Assembly (NCBI RefSeq): GCF_011806385.1
Contig: NZ_JAATOX010000018.1
Span: 1 to 50,178, forward strand
Length of the DNA: 50,178 nucleotides
Direction of reading: 5' to 3'
Source: Phaeobacter sp. HF9A
GTDB taxonomy: Bacteria; Pseudomonadota; Alphaproteobacteria; Rhodobacterales; Rhodobacteraceae
Part shown: piece after piece, positions 1 to 7,533 of the stretch
Position numbering within the stretch: the stretch's first letter is position 1
Layout of the letters: the number at the start of each line of letters is the position of its first letter
Made by a program: the position numbers and the translations under genes
Notes under the pieces: model-generated
What the model saw: the letters and a program-made list of their open reading frames with translations, nothing else
Databases searched by the model: none
Told to the model about the DNA's origin: nothing

Positions 1-12
1 AAAGGAACCGCT

Positions 13-150
13 ATGGCGGATCAATTGTTCTGCGAAAAACGGCTTGACTGGGACGCCCCCGTTACCGAAGTCCAGACGCTGGATTCTGTGCAGGCTTCGT
101 CAGAAAAAGTGATCCGGGACGCAGGCTTTGCCGTAGCCGGGGTATGCTGA
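13..150 (+). CDS. possible 45-aa small ORF upstream of rpoE
   Basis: This is an open frame from ATG at 13 to TGA at 148-150, preceded by a good Shine-Dalgarno sequence (AAGGA at 2-6, six bases before the ATG). The product starts MADQLFCEKRLDWD and has no signal peptide, membrane segment or motif that I recognise. The candidate sigma-E promoter of rpoE lies inside its 3' end. It could be a real small gene, a leader peptide, or chance; its only support is the ribosome binding site and the uninterrupted frame. Confidence 0.3.
   Translation: MADQLFCEKRLDWDAPVTEVQTLDSVQASSEKVIRDAGFAVAGVC
110..137 (+). promoter_or_regulatory. candidate sigma-E promoter of rpoE-chrR
   Basis: TGATCC at 110-115 is followed, after exactly 18 bases, by TAGCC starting at 134. 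The same TGATCC-N18-TA geometry occurs at 3119-3148 in front of the FAD-enzyme operon, which supports both as sites for the RpoE encoded here. RpoE-ChrR pairs of this type usually autoregulate. The -10 is GC-rich, so the call is moderate. Confidence 0.5.
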
Positions 151-218
151 ACGAAATTCTTGACACAAGATACGCCGAACGGCGGCCTGGGCTGGCGCAA
201 CGTCATGAAAGAATACCT

Positions 219-779
219 GTGTCGAAAAGCAAGATCGAGATTTCGCAGCAGACCCGATGGATGATTGCCGTGCGGGACAATCGGGACCGCGCCGCATTTG
301 CCGCTCTATTCGATGCCTTTGCGCCCAAGCTAAAAGGCTTCATCATGCGCTCTGGAGCCTCCGCACATCAGGCCGAAGAAATCGTGCAGGACGTGATGCT
401 GACAATCTGGCGCAAGGCAGCGCAGTTCGATCCGCATCGCGCTCAGGTCTCGGCCTGGATCTATCAGATCGCCCGAAACCGTCAGATTGACATCGCCCGC
501 AAGGAAAACCGCCCCATGCCCGAGGAGCTGAAGGAAGAGCCGGGGACGGAACCCGACGCCAGCCAGATCCTCGGCCTGGAACAGGAAGCCGGGCAGTTGA
601 GGCACGCGCTTGCCGCGCTCAAGCCCGAACAACGCGAGATCATTGAACAGGCCTATCTTGGCGAGCTGACTCATCAGGAGATCAGTGCGCAGACCGGTCT
701 GCCGCTTGGAACAATTAAGTCGCGCATCCGGCTTGGACTGGAGCGCCTCAGACACGAGTTAAAGGACCTCAAATCATGA
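219..779 (+). CDS. rpoE: ECF RNA polymerase sigma factor (RpoE, ChrR-partnered)
   Basis: An ECF sigma factor of about 186 aa. Region 2 contains the helix around EEIVQDVMLTIWRKA and region 4 carries the helix-turn-helix around LTHQEISAQTGLPLGTIKSRI. The GTG at 219 is preferred because the 25 residues available upstream do not look like a sigma factor; an ATG at 144 is the alternative. The stop overlaps the ATG of the chrR-like gene by 4 bases, so the pair is translationally coupled. In Rhodobacter sphaeroides the homologous pair controls the singlet-oxygen response. Its neighbours here, a fatty acid methyltransferase and a flavoenzyme, fit that regulon. Function is inferred from family and context. 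Confidence 0.9.
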   Translation: MSKSKIEISQQTRWMIAVRDNRDRAAFAALFDAFAPKLKGFIMRSGASAHQAEEIVQDVMLTIWRKAAQFDPHRAQVSAWIYQIARNRQIDIARKENRPMPEELKEEPGTEPDASQILGLEQEAGQLRHALAALKPEQREIIEQAYLGELTHQEISAQTGLPLGTIKSRIRLGLERLRHELKDLKS

Positions 780-1411
780 GTGCCATAACCCATCATGTCC
801 CCGATGCCATGTTGGCCTCCTATGCGGCCGGCACCCTTCCGCATGCCTTCGCGGTCGCTGTGGCCAGCCATGTTTCAATGTGTGAGCAGTGCCGGGCGGC
901 TTTGGGCGCGCATCAGGCGGTTGGCGGTGCCATTCTTGAAGAGACACCTTCTGTCGCGGTTTCCCCTGCGTTGAAGCGCGACCTGCTGGCACGGCTGGAC
1001 GCGCCGTTCACACCAGAGCCGGTGTTTGAGCGAAAAGGCATCTTTCCCGGCCCGGTCATGGAAGCATTGAGAGGCCGTGCACTGCGTTGGAAAACACTGG
1101 GCATGGGGGTCCGTCAGGATATCCTGGCCGCGGACCCGAGCGGCTCTGTCCGACTGCTCTACATCCCGCCGGGACAGGCGGTGCCCGATCACGGCCATAA
1201 CGGGTTGGAACTGACGTTGGTGCTGCAAGGCAGCTTCAGCGACGAAACCGGCCGATTTGGCGTTGGCGATGTCGAGATTGCCGACGAACACCTAGAGCAT
1301 ACGCCGGTTGCCGACGATGGAGACCCCTGTATCTGCCTGGCGGCAACGGACGCGCGATTGCGTTTTCGTGCGCTGGTGCCACGGCTGTTGCAGCCGCTGT
1401 TCCGAATTTAG
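776..1411 (+). CDS. chrR: ChrR-family zinc anti-sigma factor with cupin domain
   Basis: A 211-aa protein with two parts. The N-terminal anti-sigma domain has the zinc-site pattern His6 (or His7), His32-x3-Cys36-x2-Cys39. The C-terminal cupin (about 105-205) has a second likely metal site: His139, His141, Glu145 and His172 or His175. This matches ChrR, which holds RpoE inactive until singlet oxygen or organic hydroperoxide triggers its release and proteolysis, with the cupin needed for signalling. It overlaps rpoE by ATGA. A terminator-like hairpin follows, so rpoE-chrR is probably a closed two-gene unit. Confidence 0.92.
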   Translation: MSAITHHVPDAMLASYAAGTLPHAFAVAVASHVSMCEQCRAALGAHQAVGGAILEETPSVAVSPALKRDLLARLDAPFTPEPVFERKGIFPGPVMEALRGRALRWKTLGMGVRQDILAADPSGSVRLLYIPPGQAVPDHGHNGLELTLVLQGSFSDETGRFGVGDVEIADEHLEHTPVADDGDPCICLAATDARLRFRALVPRLLQPLFRI

Positions 1412-1436
1412 CCCCAGCCGCACGTGACCTGTGTCG

Positions 1437-1464
1437 GAAGCCGTCCCTTTGGCGGCTTTCTTTT
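1437..1464 (+). terminator. Rho-independent terminator after chrR
   Basis: AAGCCG (1438-1443) pairs with CGGCTT (1453-1458) around a 9-base loop and is followed by TCTTTTC. It is correctly placed 26 bases after the chrR stop. Confidence 0.65.
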
Positions 1465-1559
1465 CGTCGGGATGTGTTGGACATGAGGAGGAGCTCCCCA
1501 CGCGCGCCGCGCCTTCGGACCAATCTTGCGCTGGGTTCCAGCACGTTGTGGTGAAGGCG

Positions 1560-2285
1560 CTATTTGCCGCGATACACCAGCCAGTCCGGCAGCATCGCCA
1601 GCGCGCGGATCGCCCAGGAAAAAGGCGCCGGGAAATCGGTGCGAAAACGGCGCTTCGACATCGCCTTTATCACGCGGTCCGCCGCATCCTCGGGCGTCAT
1701 CAGCATGGGCATGCGAAAGGTGTTTTTTCGCGTGAGGCGGGTCTTGATAAAACCGGGGTTGACCAGGCGCACCACGATGCCCGTTCCCCTGAGGTCAAAG
1801 CGCATGGTTTCGGCAAGGCTCACCACTGCGGCCTTGCTGGCGGCATATCCGATCGACGCGGGCAAGCCACGATAGCCGGCAAGCGAGCCGATCAGGGTGA
1901 TATCACCGCGATCCCGCGCGACCATTGCAGGCACCACTTCCCCCAGGACACGCATCGCACCGGTGAAATTGACATCGGCCATGGTCAACGCGGTTTCGCT
2001 GTCCCAGGCCGTTGTGCGCATGGGCTCGTAGGTGCCGACATTGTAGATCCCCCCATCCACATCTCCCGCCACTTGGGCCGCCTGCCGCACCTCATCAACA
2101 TCGGTCACATCCAGTGCAAGCACGGTCGCATTGCTCAACTCCGCCCGCAGGGAGTCCAGCCGCTCTGTATTGCGTGCCGACAGGATCAGATGGGCGCCTT
2201 GCGCGTCCAACCGTTTCGCCAGCGCCCGCCCCAGGCCCTCGCTTGCCCCGATGAGCCAGTAAGTCTTGCCGAAAAAATCATTCAT
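1560..2285 (-). CDS. short-chain dehydrogenase/reductase (SDR)
   Basis: A 241-aa classical SDR. The cofactor-binding Gly motif is IGASEGLG (about 12-19) and the catalytic Tyr-Lys pair is in YAASK. The substrate is unknown. Its ATG overlaps the stop of the DUF1365 gene (ATGA), so the two are coupled and probably driven by the leftward promoter at 3061-3089. An SDR gene occupies an equivalent place in the R. sphaeroides rpoE-neighbour cluster (RSP_1087-1091, from memory). A role in lipid or membrane repair is inference from context. Confidence 0.85.
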   Translation of the reverse strand: MNDFFGKTYWLIGASEGLGRALAKRLDAQGAHLILSARNTERLDSLRAELSNATVLALDVTDVDEVRQAAQVAGDVDGGIYNVGTYEPMRTTAWDSETALTMADVNFTGAMRVLGEVVPAMVARDRGDITLIGSLAGYRGLPASIGYAASKAAVVSLAETMRFDLRGTGIVVRLVNPGFIKTRLTRKNTFRMPMLMTPEDAADRVIKAMSKRRFRTDFPAPFSWAIRALAMLPDWLVYRGK

Positions 2286-3052
2286 TTGCTGACCTCACCC
2301 AAAGGTTGGCTGTCGCTCATCAAGACCGACGGCGCAGGTTGTTTCCGAAGAAATGGCGCGCGTTTCAGATAGAGGATCGCGGCCTGCCAATGAATCAGCG
2401 TCAAGACCCGGACCGCGCCCAAGGGGCGGCGAAGCGCGGCCCACAGAAGTGAGCCGTTTGTCGCCACATGCCGGTTTCCTGACAAGGTCGCCAAGACACC
2501 TTGATCCTCATTTTCAAAGACAATGCGAATATCTATCCGCGCGTCGCTGAAACCGAAATGAAACCGGTAGTGACCGGCGATTTCCTGAAAGGGCGAGACA
2601 TGCATCAGCTTCTCGGCGATCAGCGCGTCGCTGCGTTCGATCGGGCGAAAATCCTCATGGGCGCAGAAATAGCAGTGCCTCTGGCCGAAGGTGCTGTTCA
2701 CCTCCGCAACAAAGGCCCGTGGCCTGCCATCCACCAGCGCAATCCAAAAGCTGACTGGGTTGAAATGGAACCACAGGAAGCTGGGCTGGGTCAGCAACAA
2801 AAGCTCTGCGCCCTTGGTGTCGAAACCGCGCTCTTGCAGAACCTGCTCAAACCACGCCAGACCACGCCCGCCGCCCCGCGCTCCGCCGTGCTGACGATCC
2901 CACAGTGACCAGAGATTGAACCGGTTGCGCGACATCAGCCACGGGGTCTTGGCACTGAGATCGGTCAACACGAAATCAACGCCATAGCTGAATGTGTTCT
3001 TCAGCTTTCCGCGCCGGGCATGAAGGGTTCGGGCCTGTATATGTTCGAGCAT
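2282..3052 (-). CDS. DUF1365 family protein
   Basis: About 256 aa. The family pattern is visible: an N-terminal stretch around ARTLHARRGKLKNTFSYGVDFVL, then NPVSFWIAL and the central HVSPFQEIAGHYRFHF. DUF1365 genes are commonly next to an FAD amine oxidase and a CFA-type methyltransferase, exactly as here; the biochemical role is not established to my knowledge. ATG at 3052 is chosen because homologous sequence begins there; ATG at 3055 is adjacent. The candidate -10 is only 6-9 bases upstream, so the message may be leaderless. Confidence 0.85.
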   Translation of the reverse strand: MLEHIQARTLHARRGKLKNTFSYGVDFVLTDLSAKTPWLMSRNRFNLWSLWDRQHGGARGGGRGLAWFEQVLQERGFDTKGAELLLLTQPSFLWFHFNPVSFWIALVDGRPRAFVAEVNSTFGQRHCYFCAHEDFRPIERSDALIAEKLMHVSPFQEIAGHYRFHFGFSDARIDIRIVFENEDQGVLATLSGNRHVATNGSLLWAALRRPLGAVRVLTLIHWQAAILYLKRAPFLRKQPAPSVLMSDSQPLGEVSK

Positions 3053-3060
3053 CATACCTT

Positions 3061-3089
3061 CTATACGCCAGCGCGCCGCTTTTGGATCT
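3061..3089 (-). promoter_or_regulatory. candidate sigma-E promoter of DUF1365-SDR operon
   Basis: Read on the minus strand, AGATCC (3089-3084) is followed after 18 bases by TATAG (3065-3061). It matches the TGATCC-N18-TA elements at 110 and 3119 except for the first -35 base. The -10 lies almost on the start codon, which implies a leaderless or very short leader. Confidence 0.45.
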
Positions 3090-3118
3090 GAAAAGACTGG
3101 CGATCTTTCGGGTTTTAT

Positions 3119-3148
3119 TGATCCGACCTGACGCCCCCAGCGTAACAG
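3119..3148 (+). promoter_or_regulatory. candidate sigma-E promoter of the rightward fatty acid operon
   Basis: TGATCC (3119-3124), an 18-base spacer, then TAACAG (3143-3148). The expected transcript start near 3154 leaves a short leader containing the GAGGA ribosome binding site at 3169-3173 before ATG 3178. Confidence 0.6.
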
Positions 3149-3177
3149 CTTCATTACGCTGCAAAGTTGAGGACGGT

Positions 3178-4509
3178 ATGTTCGATCAGACCCACGGCCC
3201 AAGAAAGAAGATCGCAATTGTTGGCGGAGGGATCTCCGGCCTGTCGGCGGCCTATTATCTGGCCCCCTTCCACGACGTCACCCTTTTCGAAGCGGCACCT
3301 CGATTGGGTGGGCACGCCCGCACCGTGATGGCAGGCAAGAACGGCGACCAGCCGGTCGATACCGGGTTCATCGTTTTCAATTACGTCACCTATCCTTTCC
3401 TGACGCGGCTGTTTCGTGATCTCGACGTCCCGGTGATCAAAAGCGAAATGAGCTTTGGCGCCAGCATCAACGACGGTCAGCTGGAATACGGGCTGAGCAG
3501 CATGGGCGCCATCACTGCCCAAAAGAGCAACTTGATGCGGCCACAGTTCTACAAGATGATCGCGGACATCATCCGTTTTGGAAAACGCGCCGAAGCTGCC
3601 GCCACCGATGATGAAAAGACCATCGGTGAACTGGTCGAGGAGCTCGGCCTCGGCACGTGGTTCCGCAACAACTATTTGATGCCAATGTGCGGTGCGATCT
3701 GGTCAACACCGGTTGAGGATGTGGACCGTTTCCCGGCGAAATCGCTGGTGCGGTTTTTCCGAAATCATGCGCTCTTGGCCGGTTCGGGCAAACACCAGTG
3801 GTGGACGGTGAAGGGCGGCAGCATCGAATATATACGCCGCCTGGACGCCGCGCTTCGCGCCCGGGGGTGCATCATTCGCACCGATACGCCGGTGCGCCAT
3901 GTCCAGCGCGACGCCCAGGAGGTACGCCTCTTTGCTGACCATGGCCTTTCGGCCTCCTTTGACGAGATCATCCTGGCCTGCCACTCGGATCAGGCGCTGC
4001 AAATTTTGGGCAAAGACGCCACGCAAGCCGAAACCGACGCGCTGGGCAGTATTCGGTATCAACCAAACACCGCTGTTTTGCATTGTGACGCAAATCAGAT
4101 GCCCCGGCGTCGTGCCTGCTGGTCGAGCTGGGCCTATCGCTCGCAAGACGGCAATATCGGCCTGACCTATTGGATGAACCGCCTTCAAAGCATCCCGGAG
4201 TCGGACCCGCTTTTCGTCACCCTGAACCCGTCCACCGAAATCCCGCAGGACATGGTCTATGACGTGGCGCATTTTGCGCACCCGATGTTTGACAAGGCTG
4301 CCATCAAGGCACAGCGCGACATTCGCGACATGCAGGGACGCAACCGGACGTGGTTTGCCGGCGCGTGGAACCGGCACGGATTTCACGAGGATGGGATCGC
4401 CAGCGCGATGCGCATCGTGCGCGCCCTGAATGACCGTCGCCAATTCAAAGGAATGGAAAATGCGTTTAACCAACAAAGCCCTGAAATCGAATTTCCTGTC
4501 CACTTGTGA
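3178..4509 (+). CDS. FAD-dependent amine-oxidase-like enzyme (fatty acid modification)
   Basis: 443 aa. The N-terminal dinucleotide-binding motif is IAIVGGGISGLSAAYYL, followed by a FEAAPRLGGHARTV stretch typical of the amine oxidase/phytoene desaturase flavoprotein superfamily. The C-terminus has the FAD-contacting WFAGAWNRHGFHEDGIASA region. The family is the one found next to CFA-type methyltransferases. In R. sphaeroides the neighbour of rpoE (RSP_1091) is linked to furan fatty acid synthesis, where a desaturase UfaD acts on methylated phospholipid acyl chains. Assignment of this protein to a particular step is inference. It overlaps the next gene by 50 bases. GAGGA at 3169 sets the start. 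Confidence 0.85.
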   Translation: MFDQTHGPRKKIAIVGGGISGLSAAYYLAPFHDVTLFEAAPRLGGHARTVMAGKNGDQPVDTGFIVFNYVTYPFLTRLFRDLDVPVIKSEMSFGASINDGQLEYGLSSMGAITAQKSNLMRPQFYKMIADIIRFGKRAEAAATDDEKTIGELVEELGLGTWFRNNYLMPMCGAIWSTPVEDVDRFPAKSLVRFFRNHALLAGSGKHQWWTVKGGSIEYIRRLDAALRARGCIIRTDTPVRHVQRDAQEVRLFADHGLSASFDEIILACHSDQALQILGKDATQAETDALGSIRYQPNTAVLHCDANQMPRRRACWSSWAYRSQDGNIGLTYWMNRLQSIPESDPLFVTLNPSTEIPQDMVYDVAHFAHPMFDKAAIKAQRDIRDMQGRNRTWFAGAWNRHGFHEDGIASAMRIVRALNDRRQFKGMENAFNQQSPEIEFPVHL

Positions 4510-5617
4510 ACGGCTGCGTGACGGGCAACTGACGCTGCGCACCCCGGAAGGCGAGCGATATCACTTTGGGCACTCCGGCCCCGAGGCGGAAATGGTTATC
4601 CGCGACTGGTCTGCGGTCTCGGCCCTGGCCGCCCATGGCCAGGTGGGTCTTGGCGAAACCTATGTTCAGGGTCTCTGGGATACGCCCTCGGTCGAAGCGC
4701 TGGTGGCCCTTGCCATGCGCAACCGCGATTATCTGGGCACATTCGATCAGGCCAACCCATTCAACAAGGCCAAGTTCCGCCTGGTCGATACCGTGTTGCG
4801 GGCCAATTCACGTCGCGGTTCCCGTAAGAACATCCGCGCCCATTACGATGTGGGCAACGAGTTTTACGCACTGTGGCTGGACGAAGGAATGACATATTCC
4901 TCCGGCCTCTATGAACAAGCCGATGACGATCTGAACCGTGCGCAAACCCGCAAGAACGCGCGCGCGCTGTCGCGGCTCGGGAGCGGAGAGCGCACGCTCG
5001 AAATCGGCTGCGGATGGGGCGGATTTGCGGAACATGCCAGCGAAGAAGGGCGTGACGTGACCGGCGTAACCATATCGCGCACTCAGCATAGCTATGCCGA
5101 GTGCCGACTTGATGGCCGCGCCGATATCCAGCTGCGCGACTACCGCGACATAAATGGCCAATACGACAACATCGTTTCGATCGAGATGATCGAAGCGGTC
5201 GGAGAGCGCTATTGGCCCAGCTATTTTGCCACCCTCAAGCGCAACCTCGCAGAAGGCGGGCGCGTTCTTTTGCAAGCGATTACCGTCAAAGACAGTTTCT
5301 TTGACACCTACAAATCCTCCTCCGACTACATCCGCCAATACGTCTTTCCCGGTGGCATGTTGCTGTCTGACAGTGTGATCGCCGCCCAGGCCAAGACCGC
5401 GGGTTTCACCGTTCGCGACAGCTTTGCCTTCGGCCGGGACTATGCCCGAACCTGTCGCACCTGGGCCGAGCGTCTCGCCGCGCAGAAGCATCGCATTTCA
5501 GAAATGGGATATGACGAGCGCTTCTTTCGCAACTGGCAATATTATCTGGAGATTTGCGCGGCCTCCTTTGCCGTGGGTCACACCGATGTCGTTCAGGTGG
5601 AGTTGGCCCATGCCTAG
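4460..5617 (+). CDS. CFA-synthase-family SAM methyltransferase (UfaM/CfaA-like)
   Basis: 385 aa, typical for cyclopropane-fatty-acyl-phospholipid synthases. The SAM-binding motif LEIGCGWGGFAEHAS is about 175 residues in. The conserved YDVGNEFYALWLDEGMTYSSGLY segment before it is also diagnostic (positions about 132-154). These enzymes methylate unsaturated acyl chains of phospholipids at the membrane. In this context, beside rpoE-chrR and the flavoenzyme, methylation towards furan fatty acids (UfaM) is as likely as cyclopropanation. ATG 4460 is preferred over one at 4430 because of AAAGGA at 4448-4453. Its stop lies inside the start of the next ORF. Confidence 0.9.
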   Translation: MRLTNKALKSNFLSTCERLRDGQLTLRTPEGERYHFGHSGPEAEMVIRDWSAVSALAAHGQVGLGETYVQGLWDTPSVEALVALAMRNRDYLGTFDQANPFNKAKFRLVDTVLRANSRRGSRKNIRAHYDVGNEFYALWLDEGMTYSSGLYEQADDDLNRAQTRKNARALSRLGSGERTLEIGCGWGGFAEHASEEGRDVTGVTISRTQHSYAECRLDGRADIQLRDYRDINGQYDNIVSIEMIEAVGERYWPSYFATLKRNLAEGGRVLLQAITVKDSFFDTYKSSSDYIRQYVFPGGMLLSDSVIAAQAKTAGFTVRDSFAFGRDYARTCRTWAERLAAQKHRISEMGYDERFFRNWQYYLEICAASFAVGHTDVVQVELAHA

Positions 5618-5750
5618 CTTTATCTGCCCGTCTGCATGGCTTGCATTGCCCATGGGGGCAGGCCTCTGGGGCAAGACCCGCGCCCGGGCGCTCTCTTGGG
5701 GCGACGCCAGCGAGTCGAACGCCTTTAGCCGCACGCCGAAAGACGCATGA
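5610..5750 (+). CDS. 46-aa small protein coupled between CFA and MFS genes
   Basis: The ATG at 5610 overlaps the methyltransferase stop by 8 bases. It has a strong Shine-Dalgarno sequence (AGGTGGAG, 5595-5602) 7 bases upstream. Its TGA (5748-5750) overlaps the ATG of the permease (5747). The N-terminus (MPSFICPSAWLALPMGAGLWG) is hydrophobic and Gly/Pro-rich, and the C-terminus is hydrophilic. I recognise no family. Without it there would be a 129-base gap in an otherwise gapless operon, which supports translation. It could be a membrane microprotein or a coupling ORF. Confidence 0.5.
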   Translation: MPSFICPSAWLALPMGAGLWGKTRARALSWGDASESNAFSRTPKDA

Positions 5751-6976
5751 TGCTGTATCCGCGTGTCAGCCTCTATGCGCTGATGCTGGCCGCGGCTGGC
5801 ATTCCGCTCTATATCCATTTGCCGCGATTTGCGTCGATCGAGCTTGGGCTCGGTCTGGGCGTGATCGGCACCATCCTGTTTGCAATCCGGCTGGTCGATC
5901 TTGTGCAGGACCCGCTGATCGGCTGGGCAATCGACCGCTGGCCGCGTGCACAAAGCCTGTTTGCAAGCATCGCAGCACTTGGGTTGGCGATCGGCTTTCC
6001 GTTGCTCTTTACCGCCCAGCCCGGACCACAGGTGGTGCCACGCCTGGTCGTCATCCTCGTGCTGCTCTTCTCCGCCTACAGCCTGGGCATGATCCTCCTC
6101 TATGGGCGCAGCGCCACTCTGGCAGCCTCGCCGACACCCCAGGCCCTGATGACGCTGGCATCCTTTCGCGAGGGGGGCATGCTTGCCGGCGTGGTGATTG
6201 CGGCCATTGCCCCGGCCATCTTCGTCGCCCTCGGGGCTGGCGGACAAGGATACCAGGCCTTCGGTCTGTTTCTTGGCGCCATGGCCCTTGGCATTGCCGC
6301 GATCACCTTGCCGATCTGGCGCCGTCCTGTCGTCCTGGGAGACAGGCTTTCCATGGAGGGCCTGCGCCAGGCTGGCGCGCTACGGCTTCTTATTCTGGCG
6401 TTGGTCAACAGCCTGCCCGTGGCGATCACATCAACCTTGTTCTTGTTCTTCGTCGAAGACCGTCTTCTGCTGCCAGGCAAGGCCGGCCCCCTTTTGGTGC
6501 TGTTCTTTCTCAGCGCAGGGCTCAGCGTGCCGCTCTGGACCCGGCTGAGCCAGAAGATGGGCCCCAAGACCACGTTGCTGATCGCGATGCCTCTGGCAAT
6601 CCTCGGTTTTGTGGGGGCGGCGTTGCTGGCACCCGGCAATCTGGCAGGATTTGCGCTGATCTGCCTGGCCTCCGGTGCCGCCTTGGGGGCCGATATGGTC
6701 ATCCTGCCCGCAATGTTCTCTGTGGCCCTGACCCACGCGGGTCTCAAGGCCTCGCTGGCGTTCGGCATCTGGTCCTTTGCGGGCAAACTTGGTCTTGCCC
6801 TGGCGGCTTTCGCGGTTCTTCCCGTTCTTGAACACAGTGGCTTCATTCCTGGCGGGACAAACAGTGCCGAAGCCTTGAAGACATTGAATATCTCCTACGC
6901 CGTCATTCCCTGCATCCTGAAACTCGGCGCCCTGGCACTCGTCATGGCGCTTCCCACCGAGGAGCCAACCAAATGA
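5747..6976 (+). CDS. MFS permease, GPH (MelB-like) type
   Basis: 409 aa with about 11-12 hydrophobic segments throughout. The motif RLVDLVQDPLIGWAIDRWP (about 45-63) is the characteristic loop of the glycoside-pentoside-hexuronide:cation symporter branch. The substrate is unknown. Given an operon devoted to fatty acyl modification under a stress sigma factor, a lipid-related cargo is possible, but that is inference. The start overlaps the small ORF and the end overlaps the DUF3833 gene (ATGA). Confidence 0.85.
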   Translation: MMLYPRVSLYALMLAAAGIPLYIHLPRFASIELGLGLGVIGTILFAIRLVDLVQDPLIGWAIDRWPRAQSLFASIAALGLAIGFPLLFTAQPGPQVVPRLVVILVLLFSAYSLGMILLYGRSATLAASPTPQALMTLASFREGGMLAGVVIAAIAPAIFVALGAGGQGYQAFGLFLGAMALGIAAITLPIWRRPVVLGDRLSMEGLRQAGALRLLILALVNSLPVAITSTLFLFFVEDRLLLPGKAGPLLVLFFLSAGLSVPLWTRLSQKMGPKTTLLIAMPLAILGFVGAALLAPGNLAGFALICLASGAALGADMVILPAMFSVALTHAGLKASLAFGIWSFAGKLGLALAAFAVLPVLEHSGFIPGGTNSAEALKTLNISYAVIPCILKLGALALVMALPTEEPTK

Positions 6977-7533
6977 AACTCATTACGGCCCTGCTTCTGC
7001 TTGTCATCTTGGTCATGGCGGCAAAGTCCATGTTCTTCAGCTTTCGCGCGCAGACCCCGGCAGATTACGCCGATACCAGCCCTGCCTTCTCCTTGCAGAC
7101 CCACCTGAACGGTGAAATCCGGTCCGAAGGTGTGATCTTCGGTCCAACCGGCAAGATGACGAACAGTTTCGTTGCCAGAATGGTCGGCGAATGGGACGGC
7201 GACACGGGCACCCTGAGCGAGGAGTTCACCTATTCAAACGGCAAACAACAACGTCGTGAATGGTCCCTGAAAATGGGCGCTAACAACACCTTCACCGGCA
7301 CGGCTGATGATATCATTGGCGAGGCGCAGGGCGTGGTTTCGGGATCGACGATCAGAATGGACTACCAGATCGTTCTGCCAAAGGAGTCAGGCGGTCATAC
7401 GCTGACAGCAACCGACTGGCTGTATCTGACCGAAAGCGGCGTCATCATGAACAAGTCAGAGATGCGCATGTTTGGCATCAAGGTGGCGGAGCTGATCGCA
7501 ACCATGCGCCCGGATCCCGAGGCCCAGCGCTGA
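6973..7533 (+). CDS. DUF3833 family protein, membrane-anchored or exported
   Basis: 186 aa. The N-terminal hydrophobic helix (about 2-17) has no cysteine lipobox, so it is a signal anchor or uncleaved signal. The rest is a beta-rich domain with DUF3833 features: GEIRSEGVIFGPTGKMTNSF near the start and the closing WLYLTESGVIMNKSEMRMFGIKVAEL. Its role is unknown. It is the last gene of the rightward stress operon, coupled to the permease by ATGA. Its last 56 bases overlap the convergent hydrolase gene. Confidence 0.8.
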   Translation: MKLITALLLLVILVMAAKSMFFSFRAQTPADYADTSPAFSLQTHLNGEIRSEGVIFGPTGKMTNSFVARMVGEWDGDTGTLSEEFTYSNGKQQRREWSLKMGANNTFTGTADDIIGEAQGVVSGSTIRMDYQIVLPKESGGHTLTATDWLYLTESGVIMNKSEMRMFGIKVAELIATMRPDPEAQR

